From: Winogradskya humida
GTDB taxonomy: Bacteria; Actinomycetota; Actinomycetes; Mycobacteriales; Micromonosporaceae
Direction: 5' to 3'
Assembly (NCBI RefSeq): GCF_016862215.1
Contig: NZ_BOMN01000086.1
Location: forward strand, 152,163-216,162
Length of the DNA stretch: 64,000 bases
Shown piece by piece: positions 24,941 through 33,572 of the stretch. Made by a program: the position numbers and the translations under genes. The notes beneath the pieces are model-generated. The model was not told where the DNA came from. It did no database searches and saw only the letters and a program-made list of their open reading frames with translations. Every line of letters begins with the position of its first letter. Within the stretch, counting starts at the first letter, position 1.

Positions 24941-26114
24941 GACCGCGATCGTGGCGGGCGGCGGGATCGCCGGGACCGTCGCCGCCCTTGCCCTGCACCG
25001 CGCCGGGTTCACCCCGCACATCTACGAGGCCGGCGACGGCGACGAGACCGGCGCGTTCGTGACCGTCGCCGCCAACGGGCTCAACGCGCTGCGCGACCTC
25101 GACCTCGACCCGGCGCAGCTGCTGGCCGCGGGTTTCGCCACGCCCCGGATGCAGCTGCGGGGCGGGAAGGGCCAGTTCCTGGCGGAACTTCCGCTGGGGG
25201 ACACGACGACGACCATCCGCCGGGCCGATCTCTATCAAGGCCTTCGTGATCTGGTACGCGCTGCCGACATCCCGATCACCTACGGCAAACGCCTGGTCAG
25301 CGCCGTTCCGGACGGCGCCGGGGTGCGGGTCGGATTCGAAGACGGCTTGGAGGTACGCGGGGAGCTGCTCATCGGTGCCGACGGGCTGAACTCGCGTACC
25401 AGAAAAGCCCTGGACCCGGCCGCACCCGCCCCGCGCTACCTGGGGCTCCTCAATGCCGGCGGATTCACGGACGGCCCGGTCAAGGACGCGCCTGAGTTCT
25501 CCCGCGGCGGAAAACCCATGCAACTGCCCGAAGCCGGCGTGATGCAGATGGCGTTCGGTCGGCAGGCGTTCTTCGGCTGGGCGACCGCCCCGGACGGCTC
25601 GGTGTGGTGGTTCGCCAACCCGGCCCGCCGCGAGCCGGTCGAGCGTGGGGAGTTCACCGCGACGAGCTGGCGCGCCTATCTGCTGGACGTGTTCGCCGAC
25701 GACCCGTTCCCCGCCCGCGAGCTGATCGGCGCCACCAGCACCGCGCTCGGCCCGTGGAACACCTGGGACGTGCCACGGCTGCCGGTGTGGCACGACGACC
25801 GGATCGTGCTCGTCGGCGACGCGGCCCACGCGGTGTCCCCGTCGTCCGGGCAGGGCGCGTCGATGGCGATCGAGGACGCGGTGGTTCTCGGCCGGTGCCT
25901 GGGCGCTGAACAGATCCCGGCCGCGCTCTCGGCGTACGAAAGAATCCGCAGGCCAAGGGTCGAGAGAGTGGTCGCCTACGGCAAGCGCAGCGGTAGTACC
26001 AAGACCGCGGGTCCGATCGGCGCGAAGGTCCGGGACGCCCTCACCCCGCTGATCATGCGGATGCTCTACCGCAGGGGCAATCCGCAGGCCTGGATCCTGG
26101 ATCACAGGGTGTAA
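24933..26114 (+). CDS. FAD-dependent monooxygenase
   Basis: This 393-residue group A flavoprotein hydroxylase has the N-terminal Rossmann motif GGGIAGTVAALAL, the EAG turn that binds ribose, GADGLNSRTRKAL (the DG motif) near 150 and VGDAAHAVSPSSGQGASMAIED near 295. The set is complete, so an active NAD(P)H/FAD hydroxylase on an aromatic or antibiotic substrate is likely. ATG 24933 has no ribosome binding site and lies within the PadR operator, suggesting a leaderless message. Residues around 188-200 (SRGGKPMQLPE) are encoded by the block shared with mce, placed between the substrate domain strands where homologues vary. Confidence 0.92.
   Translation: MTKTAIVAGGGIAGTVAALALHRAGFTPHIYEAGDGDETGAFVTVAANGLNALRDLDLDPAQLLAAGFATPRMQLRGGKGQFLAELPLGDTTTTIRRADLYQGLRDLVRAADIPITYGKRLVSAVPDGAGVRVGFEDGLEVRGELLIGADGLNSRTRKALDPAAPAPRYLGLLNAGGFTDGPVKDAPEFSRGGKPMQLPEAGVMQMAFGRQAFFGWATAPDGSVWWFANPARREPVERGEFTATSWRAYLLDVFADDPFPARELIGATSTALGPWNTWDVPRLPVWHDDRIVLVGDAAHAVSPSSGQGASMAIEDAVVLGRCLGAEQIPAALSAYERIRRPRVERVVAYGKRSGSTKTAGPIGAKVRDALTPLIMRMLYRRGNPQAWILDHRV
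25500..25531 (+). repeat. 32-bp block shared with the mce start region
   Basis: It matches 21896-21927 (minus strand) at 31 of 32 bases. It is read here in the same frame as in the mce N-terminal region, giving SRGGKPMQLPE. Confidence 0.85.
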
Positions 26115-26176
26115 ATCTTCAATCCGAGTACCCGGCGGCCGAATGGACGAGGCGGAAATCGGCGGGAGGGGATCGG

Positions 26177-27694
26177 GTGTTCAGGGATCGGCTGTGGCGT
26201 CGTGACCCGTTGCTGGTCGCGCTCGTCGTCCTGATCCTGGTCTCGTTCTCCGGGTTCGCGCTGCGCCGGGCGCCCGCCGGCCCGCAGGTGGCGGTGTTCT
26301 GGCTGCTCATGCTCGCGGTGCAGGGATGTTTCGCGGTCTGCTCCTGGCGGGTCGCAGCTTCGATGCCCGGCACCTCCGCGCGTGCCCTCGCCGGGCGGCG
26401 CATGTGGCGGTACTTCGGTGCGGCGGGTGCGGTGCTCGTGCTGGGCAACGTGGTGCAGCTCGGCGTCACCGCCCGCGACGCCACTTCCTACGACGCGGTG
26501 GCCGGCACGGGCCTGCAGCTCGTCTCGATCGCGGTCGGGATCGCGCTGATGGTCGGCGGCCTGCTCAGGTACCCGCTCGGTGGCATGGGCCGGGCCCAGC
26601 GGCTGCGGCTGCGCATCGACGTCGGCACCGTGATGGCCGCCGCCACGACGTTCGGGCTGTGGGTCTTCCAGCCCCCGGCCGGGGAGCACGATCTGGCCTG
26701 GGCGCTGCAGACGGGCATCGCCGTGCTGGTCCAGCCGGGGCTGTTCCTGGTGGCGATCTTCGCCGTGGTCAAGATCGTGCTGGGCGGCCGCTCGCCGTTC
26801 ACCCCCGCGGCCGGGGTTCTCTACGGCGCGGCCGCGGTCCTGCAGGCCGGGTTGCAGGCCGTGCCGGTGACGCTCTACCTCGATCAGGGATTCCGGCCGT
26901 GGCTGTTCGCGGCGAACGTGGCCGGGAGCGGGCTGATCGCGATCGGCGCGCGGGTGCAGGAGCGCCAGGTGCGGGCCGGGTCGGGGCGCCACGGCCGGGC
27001 GGAGGCGGAGCGGCCGTACAGCCCGCTGCCGTACGCCGCGATGGCCTCGGTCTGGCTCCTGGCCTTCGGGATGCTCGCGTTCCACGGCCTGGCCTGGCGG
27101 TCCTGGGTGGTGCTGGCCGGGGCGGCGGTGACAACCGTGCTGGTGACCGCGCGTCAGGTGGCCGCCTTCCGGCACATCTCCGAGCTGCTGCGCGAGCGGG
27201 ACGCGCTGACCTCCCGGCTGACCGACCTCGCCTATCACGACGGGCTGACCAGGCTCGCGAACCGGGGGCAGTTCATGAGCCGGCTGCACGAGGCGATCGC
27301 CGCGGGGTCGGTGACCGTCTTCCTGATCGACCTGGACGACTTCAAGCCCGTCAACGACGCCTACGGGCACGCGAGCGGCGACCAGTTGCTGATCGAGGTG
27401 GCGAATCGGTTGCGGGCGTGCGTACGCGCCGGTGACCTCGTCGCACGGCTCGGCGGTGACGAGTTCGCCGTGCTCGTGGAGGGGCTCCCCGAGGACCGCC
27501 GGGCCGGGGTGGCGAACGGGCTGGCCCTGGCGCTGCACGGCACGGTCCGCATCGGCGCCGCCGAGGTGTCACTGAGCGCAAGCGTCGGCATGGCCACCGG
27601 TAAGTACGGCACCTCCGACCCGGACAGCCTGTTACATGAGGCCGATATGGCGATGTACGCGGCGAAGGAATCCCGCCGCGAGCTCATATATTGA
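26177..27694 (+). CDS. Membrane-bound diguanylate cyclase (GGDEF)
   Basis: This protein makes cyclic di-GMP from two GTP. Its 505 residues contain about nine N-terminal membrane helices (DPLLVALVVLILVSFSGFAL onward) to about residue 330, then a GGDEF domain. The active loop GGDEF is intact at residues 426-430. An RxxD inhibitory site (RAGD) lies five residues before it, so product inhibition should operate. GTG 26177 follows GGGAGGGG by five bases. No EAL domain is present. It precedes an orphan sugar-binding lipoprotein and a GGDEF-EAL protein on the same strand. Confidence 0.93.
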   Translation: MFRDRLWRRDPLLVALVVLILVSFSGFALRRAPAGPQVAVFWLLMLAVQGCFAVCSWRVAASMPGTSARALAGRRMWRYFGAAGAVLVLGNVVQLGVTARDATSYDAVAGTGLQLVSIAVGIALMVGGLLRYPLGGMGRAQRLRLRIDVGTVMAAATTFGLWVFQPPAGEHDLAWALQTGIAVLVQPGLFLVAIFAVVKIVLGGRSPFTPAAGVLYGAAAVLQAGLQAVPVTLYLDQGFRPWLFAANVAGSGLIAIGARVQERQVRAGSGRHGRAEAERPYSPLPYAAMASVWLLAFGMLAFHGLAWRSWVVLAGAAVTTVLVTARQVAAFRHISELLRERDALTSRLTDLAYHDGLTRLANRGQFMSRLHEAIAAGSVTVFLIDLDDFKPVNDAYGHASGDQLLIEVANRLRACVRAGDLVARLGGDEFAVLVEGLPEDRRAGVANGLALALHGTVRIGAAEVSLSASVGMATGKYGTSDPDSLLHEADMAMYAAKESRRELIY

Positions 27695-27774
27695 TCTTTA
27701 CCGCTGTTTCTCCCATGGTTGCTCAGCGATTTTGCCTGGTAACGTGGCCGCCCACCGGCCTGGAGGATCATGCG

Positions 27775-28881
27775 ATGCGCTCGAGGATCTCTGTACTGGC
27801 CGCCGCGGGTCTGATCGCCCTCGGCGGGCTCACCGCCTGCACGAGCGGCGGGAGCGACACCACCACCTCGAGCGGCAGCAAGGTCAGCGGGCCCGGCAAG
27901 GTCGGCGTCATCCTGCCCGACACCGAGACCTCCCAGCGCTGGGGCACGGACGACCCGAAGCTGCTCAAGGCCGCGTTCGCCGCGGCCGACGTGCCGGTCG
28001 ACATCCAGAACGCCGACGGCGACAAGGAGAAGTTCAAGCGCATCGCCGACGAGATGATCTCCGGCGGCGCCAAGGTGCTGATGATCGTCAACCTCGACTC
28101 CGCGAGCGGCAAGGCCGTGCTCGACGAGGCCAGGGCCGCCGGGGTCAAGACGATTGACTACGACCGGCTCACGCTCAACGGCGGCGCCGACTACTACGTC
28201 AGCTTCGACAACAAGGCCGTGGGCGAGCTGCAGGGCAAGGGCCTCGTGCAGTGCCTGACCGCGAAGGGCGTCAAGGTCCCCAAGATCGCCGAGCTCAACG
28301 GCTCGCCGGACGACAACAACGCCACCCTGTTCAAGGCCGGCTACGACTCGATCCTGCAGCCGCTCTACGACGACGCCGTCTATCTCAAGGGCCCGGACCA
28401 GGCCGTCGCCGACTGGGACAACGACGAGGCGACCGTGGTCTTCCGGGAGATGTGGAACCAGACCGGCAAGGGCATCAACGGGGTGCTGGCGGCCAACGAC
28501 GGGCTCGCCAACTCGGTGATCCAGATCCTGCGCCAGAGCGGGAAGAACGGCGAGGTCCCGGTCACCGGCCAGGACGCCACGGTCCCCGGCCTGCAGAACG
28601 TGCTCGCAGGCGACCAGTGCATGACGGTCTACAAGCCGATCAAGAAGGAAGCCGACGCGGCCGCCGACCTGGCGATCAAGCTGTACAAGGGCGAACAGGC
28701 CACCGCGGCCGGCCGGGTCAAGGACACCGAATCCGGCGCGTACGTCCCCTCGGTGCTGTTGCAACCGCAGGCGATCTTCAAGAAGGACGTCGGCTCCGTG
28801 ATCAGCGACCACTTCGTCGAGAAGAAGGCCGTCTGCGCGGGCCGCTTCGCCGCGTTCTGCGCTCCCAACGGCATCAAGTAG
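27775..28881 (+). CDS. Sugar ABC transporter substrate-binding lipoprotein (xylose type), orphan
   Basis: This 368-residue periplasmic-binding protein of the XylF/ChvE class has a lipoprotein signal with lipobox LTAC (Cys22), so it is anchored outside the membrane. The core has VGVILPDTETSQRWGTDD, NADGDKEKFKRIADEMISGG, IDYDRLTLNGGADYYVSFDN and VTGQDATVPGLQNVLAGDQC, the layout of D-xylose/aldose binding proteins. ATG 27775 follows GGAGG by eight bases. No ABC ATPase or permease gene is adjacent. Both neighbours are cyclic di-GMP enzymes with membrane domains, so it may act as a sensor partner rather than a transporter part; that is inference. Confidence 0.93.
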   Translation: MRSRISVLAAAGLIALGGLTACTSGGSDTTTSSGSKVSGPGKVGVILPDTETSQRWGTDDPKLLKAAFAAADVPVDIQNADGDKEKFKRIADEMISGGAKVLMIVNLDSASGKAVLDEARAAGVKTIDYDRLTLNGGADYYVSFDNKAVGELQGKGLVQCLTAKGVKVPKIAELNGSPDDNNATLFKAGYDSILQPLYDDAVYLKGPDQAVADWDNDEATVVFREMWNQTGKGINGVLAANDGLANSVIQILRQSGKNGEVPVTGQDATVPGLQNVLAGDQCMTVYKPIKKEADAAADLAIKLYKGEQATAAGRVKDTESGAYVPSVLLQPQAIFKKDVGSVISDHFVEKKAVCAGRFAAFCAPNGIK

Positions 28882-28972
28882 GCGCTGCCTCACACGGCAT
28901 TTCTCCGAAGGTCGGCGCCCTTTTGGCCGACATGTGCGGTGCCAGTTGGTTGCCGTACCCGGGAGTAAATGC

Positions 28973-31210
28973 ATGCGTCGCCGCCTCCGCCCTGTTGCGT
29001 GGGTGGCGTTCGCGCTGGTCCAGGCCGGTCTGTACGTTTTCCCGGCGCATGCCGTCCTGATCTACAGCCTCTGCATGATGGTCGCGACCGCGACCGGCGC
29101 CGTGCTGCACGGGCTCTTCGCGCTCAGTCGCCGCGGTCACGCGCGCCGGGTCTGGACGATCACCTCGATCGGCCTGGCGTGCTGGGCCTTCGCCGAGATC
29201 TCCGTCGGCATCGGGGCGGCCGTTACCGGTCACGCCGGTGGTCGCGGGACCGCTGCCACCGTGCTCAACCTCGCCGCGTTCGGTTTCGCGGTCGCCGGGA
29301 TGCTCTCCATACCGACCGCGCCCCGCGGTGCCGGCGGCAAGCTGCGGATGGTCTTCGACGGCATAGTCGCCGCCTGTGCGCTCATGGGCGCGGTCTGGGT
29401 GCTGCTGTTCGGGCCGCTCAGCCGGATCGAGAGTCCTTCCGACGCGATCGTCGACCTCAGTTACCCGGTGCTCGCCGCGGGTGTGCTCGCCATCGCGCTG
29501 GTGCTGCTCAGCGGGCAGTCGTTGCGGCGGCGTAGCGCGATGACGGTGGTCACCGGTGGTGTGGTCGTGCTGACCGTGACGCTGCTGGTGGAGGTCGTCG
29601 CGAACGTCTTCGGCATCGGCTGGCTGCACCCGGCGGTGCACGGCGGCTTCATCGCGGCTGCCGGGATCCTCGCCGCGGCGCCGTTCTCGAGCCTGCCCGA
29701 GGGCGAGGAGCGGGTGTGGGCGCCGTCGACGCGGTTCGGCAATCTGGTTCCGTACGCCCCCGTGGTGATCTTCATCGGGGTCGGCGTGACGTTCGTGATC
29801 CAGGGGCGCACGTTCGACACCGGGACCGTGCTCGCCGTGGTCGTCCTGGTGGTCGCCGTCTTCGGCCGCCAGTTCGTCGAGCTCCGGCTCAACGCCGCGC
29901 TCAGCCGCAGTCTGGTCCGGGAGCGCGAGCGGTTCGCCCACGACGCCGCGCACGACACGCTGACCGGGCTCGCCAACCGCGCCAGGCTCACCGCCGAGCT
30001 CGCCAAGGACCCGGTGGCCGCGCTGCTCCTGGTCGACCTCGACGGCTTCAAGGCGGTCAACGACACGTTCGGGCACGCCACCGGCGACAAACTGCTGATC
30101 ACCGTGGCGCAGCGGCTGCGGGACGCGGTGGGCGACGACGCGCTGCCGGCCCGGCTCGGCGGTGACGAGTTCGCGGTGCTGGTCCGGCACGGTGACGTCG
30201 ACGACGCCCGGGGCATGGCCCGCGCGATCCTGGACCGGCTGGGCGAGCCCGGTCTGCCCGCCGCGGTCGGTGCCAGCATCGGCATCGCGACCGCCGCCGC
30301 GGCTGAGGATCGCGACCACCTGCTGCACGAGGCCGACATGGCCATGTACGAGGCCAAGAACAACGGCAAGGGCACCTACAAGGTGTACGACCGGGAGCTC
30401 GCCGCCCTCGCCGAGCAGCGCCGCCGGTTGCAGGCCGAGCTCGCCGTGGCGCTCGCCGAGGGGCAACTGTTCGTCGCGTACCAGCCGGTGGTCGACCTGG
30501 CCAGCGGTGCCTCGCACGCCGCCGAGGCACTCGTGCGCTGGCGGCACCCGACCCGCGGCCCGATCCAGCCCGACGACTTCCTGCCCGCCGCCGAGGACGC
30601 CGGACTGCTCGTGGAGATCGACCGCTGGGTGCTCGACGCGGCGGCGGCTCAGCTCGCGGAGTGGCGTCAGATCGATCCGGCGTACACGATCGCGGTGAAC
30701 CTGTCGGTGGCGTACCTGGTCTCCGGGCGGGTGGTCGAGGACGTCCGCACGGCGCTGCGCGAGCACGGACTGCCGGGCAACTCGCTGACCGTCGAGGTGA
30801 CCGAGTCGTCGCTGATCGCGGATCTGGACGCGGCGGCCACCACGCTGCGTGAGGTGAAGGCGCTGGGCGTACGCATCTCGCTGGACGACTTCGGTGTGGG
30901 CTACTCGTCGCTGACCTACCTGCGCAAGCTCCCGGTCGACGTGGTGAAGATCGATCGCTCCTTCGTCCGCGAGCTGGCCTGGGACAACAAGGCGAAGGTG
31001 CTGTTCAAGGCGGTGCTGGACCTGGTCCACGCGCTCGGTCTGACCTGCGTCGCCGAGGGCATCGAGGAGCCGCGGCAGCTGGGCCAGCTGCTGGCCATGG
31101 GCTGCGCCCGCGGTCAGGGATATCTGTTCTCACCGCCGGTGACCGCCGACCTCGTCCAGATCGGCCCGCACCGCCCCAGGGCCCGGATGACGGCCTCTTC
31201 CAAGACTTAA
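28973..31210 (+). CDS. Membrane-bound GGDEF-EAL protein
   Basis: This 745-residue protein has about nine membrane helices to residue 315, then GGDEF (motif intact at 396-400) and EAL domains. No RxxD inhibitory site precedes GGDEF. The EAL domain keeps its signature Glu (EALVRW, residue 518), NLS, the Glu of EVTES, the DDFGVGYSSL metal loop, the VVKIDRSFV Lys and AEGIE, so phosphodiesterase activity is likely. Either or both domains may be active. ATG 28973 follows GGGAG by seven bases. Its membrane half resembles that of the upstream diguanylate cyclase in size and layout. Confidence 0.93.
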   Translation: MRRRLRPVAWVAFALVQAGLYVFPAHAVLIYSLCMMVATATGAVLHGLFALSRRGHARRVWTITSIGLACWAFAEISVGIGAAVTGHAGGRGTAATVLNLAAFGFAVAGMLSIPTAPRGAGGKLRMVFDGIVAACALMGAVWVLLFGPLSRIESPSDAIVDLSYPVLAAGVLAIALVLLSGQSLRRRSAMTVVTGGVVVLTVTLLVEVVANVFGIGWLHPAVHGGFIAAAGILAAAPFSSLPEGEERVWAPSTRFGNLVPYAPVVIFIGVGVTFVIQGRTFDTGTVLAVVVLVVAVFGRQFVELRLNAALSRSLVRERERFAHDAAHDTLTGLANRARLTAELAKDPVAALLLVDLDGFKAVNDTFGHATGDKLLITVAQRLRDAVGDDALPARLGGDEFAVLVRHGDVDDARGMARAILDRLGEPGLPAAVGASIGIATAAAAEDRDHLLHEADMAMYEAKNNGKGTYKVYDRELAALAEQRRRLQAELAVALAEGQLFVAYQPVVDLASGASHAAEALVRWRHPTRGPIQPDDFLPAAEDAGLLVEIDRWVLDAAAAQLAEWRQIDPAYTIAVNLSVAYLVSGRVVEDVRTALREHGLPGNSLTVEVTESSLIADLDAAATTLREVKALGVRISLDDFGVGYSSLTYLRKLPVDVVKIDRSFVRELAWDNKAKVLFKAVLDLVHALGLTCVAEGIEEPRQLGQLLAMGCARGQGYLFSPPVTADLVQIGPHRPRARMTASSKT

Positions 31211-31229
31211 TGATCGTTCAGTGTTGCCC

Positions 31230-31235
31230 TACGAT
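31230..31235 (+). promoter_or_regulatory. Putative -10 element of icmA (leaderless)
   Basis: TACGAT lies six bases before ATG 31242 with no Shine-Dalgarno sequence; the same hexamer precedes murA. Confidence 0.5.
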
Positions 31236-31241
31236 GGGCGC

Positions 31242-32915
31242 ATGGACGCAGCCGACATAACCGCCGGACGCGAGCGGTGGCAGAAGCGGTACGACGCCGC
31301 ACGCAAGCGCGACGCCGACTTCACCACGCTCTCCGGATTGCCCGTCGACCCGGTCTACGGGCCGGCGCCCGGTGACACGGTGGACGACTTCGAGCGGATC
31401 GGATGGCCGGGCGAGTTCCCGTACACCCGGGGCCTCTATCCCACCGGCTACCGCGGGCGGACCTGGACCATCCGGCAGTTCGCGGGGTTCGGCAACGCGC
31501 GGCAGACCAACGAGCGCTACAAGATGATCCTGGCCGCGGGTGGCGGCGGGCTCAGCGTCGCGTTCGACATGCCGACCCTGATGGGCCGCGACTCCGACGA
31601 GCCCGAATCGCTCGGCGAGGTCGGCCACTGCGGCGTCGCGATCGACTCGGCCGCCGACATGGACGTGCTCTTCGACGGCATCCCCCTGCAGGACGTCACG
31701 ACCAGCATGACCATCTCCGGCCCGGCGGTCCCGGTCTTCTGCATGTACCTCGTCGCCGCCGAACGCCAGGGCGCCGACCTCAGCAAACTCGACGGCACGC
31801 TGCAAACCGACATCTTCAAGGAATACATCGCGCAGAAGGAGTGGCTCTTCACCCCGGAGCCGCACCTGCGCCTGATCGGCGACCTGATGCAGTGGTGCGC
31901 GGCCGAGATCCCGCACTACAAGCCGCTGTCGGTCTCCGGTTACCACATCCGTGAGGCCGGGTCGACCGCCGCTCAGGAGCTCGCGTACACCCTGGCGGAC
32001 GGTTTCGGCTACGTCGAGCTGGGCCTGTCCCGCGGCCTGGACGTCAACCAGTTCGCGCCCGGGCTGAGCTTCTTCTTCGACGCGCACGTCGACTTCTTCG
32101 AGGAGATCGCCAAGTTCCGGGCCGCCCGCCGGCTCTGGGCCCGGCACCTGCGCGACGACTACGGCGCGACCAGCGAAAAGGCCCTCTGGCTCAAGTTCCA
32201 CACCCAGACCGCGGGGGTCTCGCTCACTGCGCAACAGCCGGTCAACAATGTTGTACGCACAGCGGTCGAAGCGCTCGCCGCTGTGCTCGGTGGCACCAAC
32301 TCGCTGCACACCAACGCGCTGGACGAGACCCTCGCCCTGCCCACCGACGAGTCCGCCGAGATCGCGCTGCGCACCCAGCAGGTGCTGATGGAGGAGACCG
32401 GGGTGACCAACGTGGCCGACCCGCTCGGCGGCTCGTGGTACCTCGAGGCGCTCACCGACCGGATCGAGGCCGAGGCGGAGGAGATCTTCGCCCGGATCCG
32501 CGAGCTGGGCGAGGACGGCACGATCACCGCCGGCATCCTGCGGGGCATCGAGGACGGCTGGTTCACCGCCAACATCGCCGAGGCCGCCTTCTCCTATCAG
32601 CAGTCGGTCGAGAAGGGCGAGAAGCGGATCGTCGGCGTCAACGTGCACACCGGCACGGTTGCCAAGGACCTGGAGATCCTTCGCGTCTCGCATGAGGTCG
32701 AGCTGCAGCAGCGGCGCGAGCTCAGTGGTCGCAAGGACGGCCGTGATTCCGTACGCGTGAAGCACGCTCTTGATCGTCTTATCGAAGCCGCGCGCAGCGG
32801 CGAGAACATGATCCCCGCGATGCTGGACGCCGCCCGGGCCGAGGCCACGCTGGGCGAGATCTGCGGCGTGCTCAAGGACGAGTGGGGCATCTACCGCGAG
32901 CCCGCCCGCTTCTAG
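31242..32915 (+). CDS. icmA: Isobutyryl-CoA mutase large subunit (IcmA)
   Basis: This is a B12-dependent acyl-CoA mutase large subunit of 557 residues. It keeps the family motifs GYRGRTWTIRQFAGFG, GLSVAFDMPTLMGRDSD, SVSGYHIREAG and TSLTAQQP-like SLTAQQPVNNVVRT. Two substrate-specificity positions decide the call: Phe80 in IRQFAGF and Gln198 in YIAQKEW, where methylmalonyl-CoA mutases have Tyr and Arg. That pair marks the isobutyryl-CoA/n-butyryl-CoA isomerase IcmA. No B12-binding domain is fused, and no small subunit gene (icmB) lies in the window. The stop overlaps that of the convergent TetR gene by four bases. Confidence 0.93.
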   Translation: MDAADITAGRERWQKRYDAARKRDADFTTLSGLPVDPVYGPAPGDTVDDFERIGWPGEFPYTRGLYPTGYRGRTWTIRQFAGFGNARQTNERYKMILAAGGGGLSVAFDMPTLMGRDSDEPESLGEVGHCGVAIDSAADMDVLFDGIPLQDVTTSMTISGPAVPVFCMYLVAAERQGADLSKLDGTLQTDIFKEYIAQKEWLFTPEPHLRLIGDLMQWCAAEIPHYKPLSVSGYHIREAGSTAAQELAYTLADGFGYVELGLSRGLDVNQFAPGLSFFFDAHVDFFEEIAKFRAARRLWARHLRDDYGATSEKALWLKFHTQTAGVSLTAQQPVNNVVRTAVEALAAVLGGTNSLHTNALDETLALPTDESAEIALRTQQVLMEETGVTNVADPLGGSWYLEALTDRIEAEAEEIFARIRELGEDGTITAGILRGIEDGWFTANIAEAAFSYQQSVEKGEKRIVGVNVHTGTVAKDLEILRVSHEVELQQRRELSGRKDGRDSVRVKHALDRLIEAARSGENMIPAMLDAARAEATLGEICGVLKDEWGIYREPARF

Positions 32916-33478
32916 GCCTTCAGGCCCTTCAGCATGATGTCGAGATAGCGGTCGGCGGCCTCATCCTGGTCGCCGCCGCTGCGGACCGCGTACTGGACCC
33001 CGCACGTGAGGCGGCGCACGTCGTCCGGCGTCACGTCCGGGCGCAGGACCCCGGCCTGCCGGGCGCGCTCGATCACCTGCAGCGACACCCTGCCGAGCTC
33101 CTTGCTGAGCACCAGGGTCTCGGTGCACTCGAACGTCGGCGCGGCGAGCACCTTCGCGAGGGCGGCGTCGGTGAGCTGGCTGCGCAGGCCGGCGCGGAGC
33201 AGGTTGGTCAGTCCCTCGGCGACGTCCGGGTTCTCCGCCGCCTTCTTCGCCTCGTCGACCAGGGCGCGGTAGCTCTCCTCGGCCAGTGACTCCAGCAGCG
33301 CCTCGCGCGTGGCGAAGTGCCTGTACATGGTGCCCACCCCGACGCCCGCCTCCTTGGCGATGGCGTTCATCGGCAGCTCCAGGTCGCCCGCCGCGATGCG
33401 GTCCCGGGCGGCGGTGAGCATGCGGGTGCGTACCCGGGCGGAATCTGCTCGCAGCGACACCCTCCGAGGATATCTCAT
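32912..33478 (-). CDS. TetR family transcriptional regulator
   Basis: This 188-residue TetR-type repressor has an N-terminal helix-turn-helix (MNAIAKEAGVGVGTMYRHFATREALLE) at about 37-65 and an all-helical ligand/dimer domain. ATG 33478 lies at the edge of a palindromic region; a GTG seven codons in is an alternative. The divergent SDR gene starts 95 bases away with two CGGAT-N5-ATCCG operators between. Regulation of itself and the SDR is therefore the simplest reading. The ligand is unknown. Confidence 0.92.
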   Translation of the reverse strand: MRYPRRVSLRADSARVRTRMLTAARDRIAAGDLELPMNAIAKEAGVGVGTMYRHFATREALLESLAEESYRALVDEAKKAAENPDVAEGLTNLLRAGLRSQLTDAALAKVLAAPTFECTETLVLSKELGRVSLQVIERARQAGVLRPDVTPDDVRRLTCGVQYAVRSGGDQDEAADRYLDIMLKGLKA

Positions 33479-33487
33479 CCGCTGGCT

Positions 33488-33503
33488 GCGGATTTTTTAT
33501 CCG
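33488..33503. promoter_or_regulatory. Putative TetR operator 1
   Basis: CGGAT-TTTTT-ATCCG sits at 33489-33503, with G at 33488 extending the left half. The neighbouring ATCCGC at 33477-33482 plus GCGGAT at 33488-33493 adds an overlapping inverted pair. Confidence 0.6.
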
Positions 33504-33531
33504 TTTACCTGCTACGGTGGGTCTCCGGGTG

Positions 33532-33548
33532 GCGGATTATTTATCCGC
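33532..33548. promoter_or_regulatory. Putative TetR operator 2
   Basis: A perfect GCGGAT-TATTT-ATCCGC palindrome lies 25 bases before the SDR start. It is 44 bases centre to centre from operator 1, about four helical turns. Confidence 0.65.
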
Positions 33549-33572
33549 TCATGCTTCTGTCGGAGGTTGATC

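Noticed and set aside
28973..31210. GGDEF-EAL protein as an inactive degenerate receptor
   Set aside because: Both GGDEF and all recognised EAL catalytic residues are present, so there is no basis to call it inactive.
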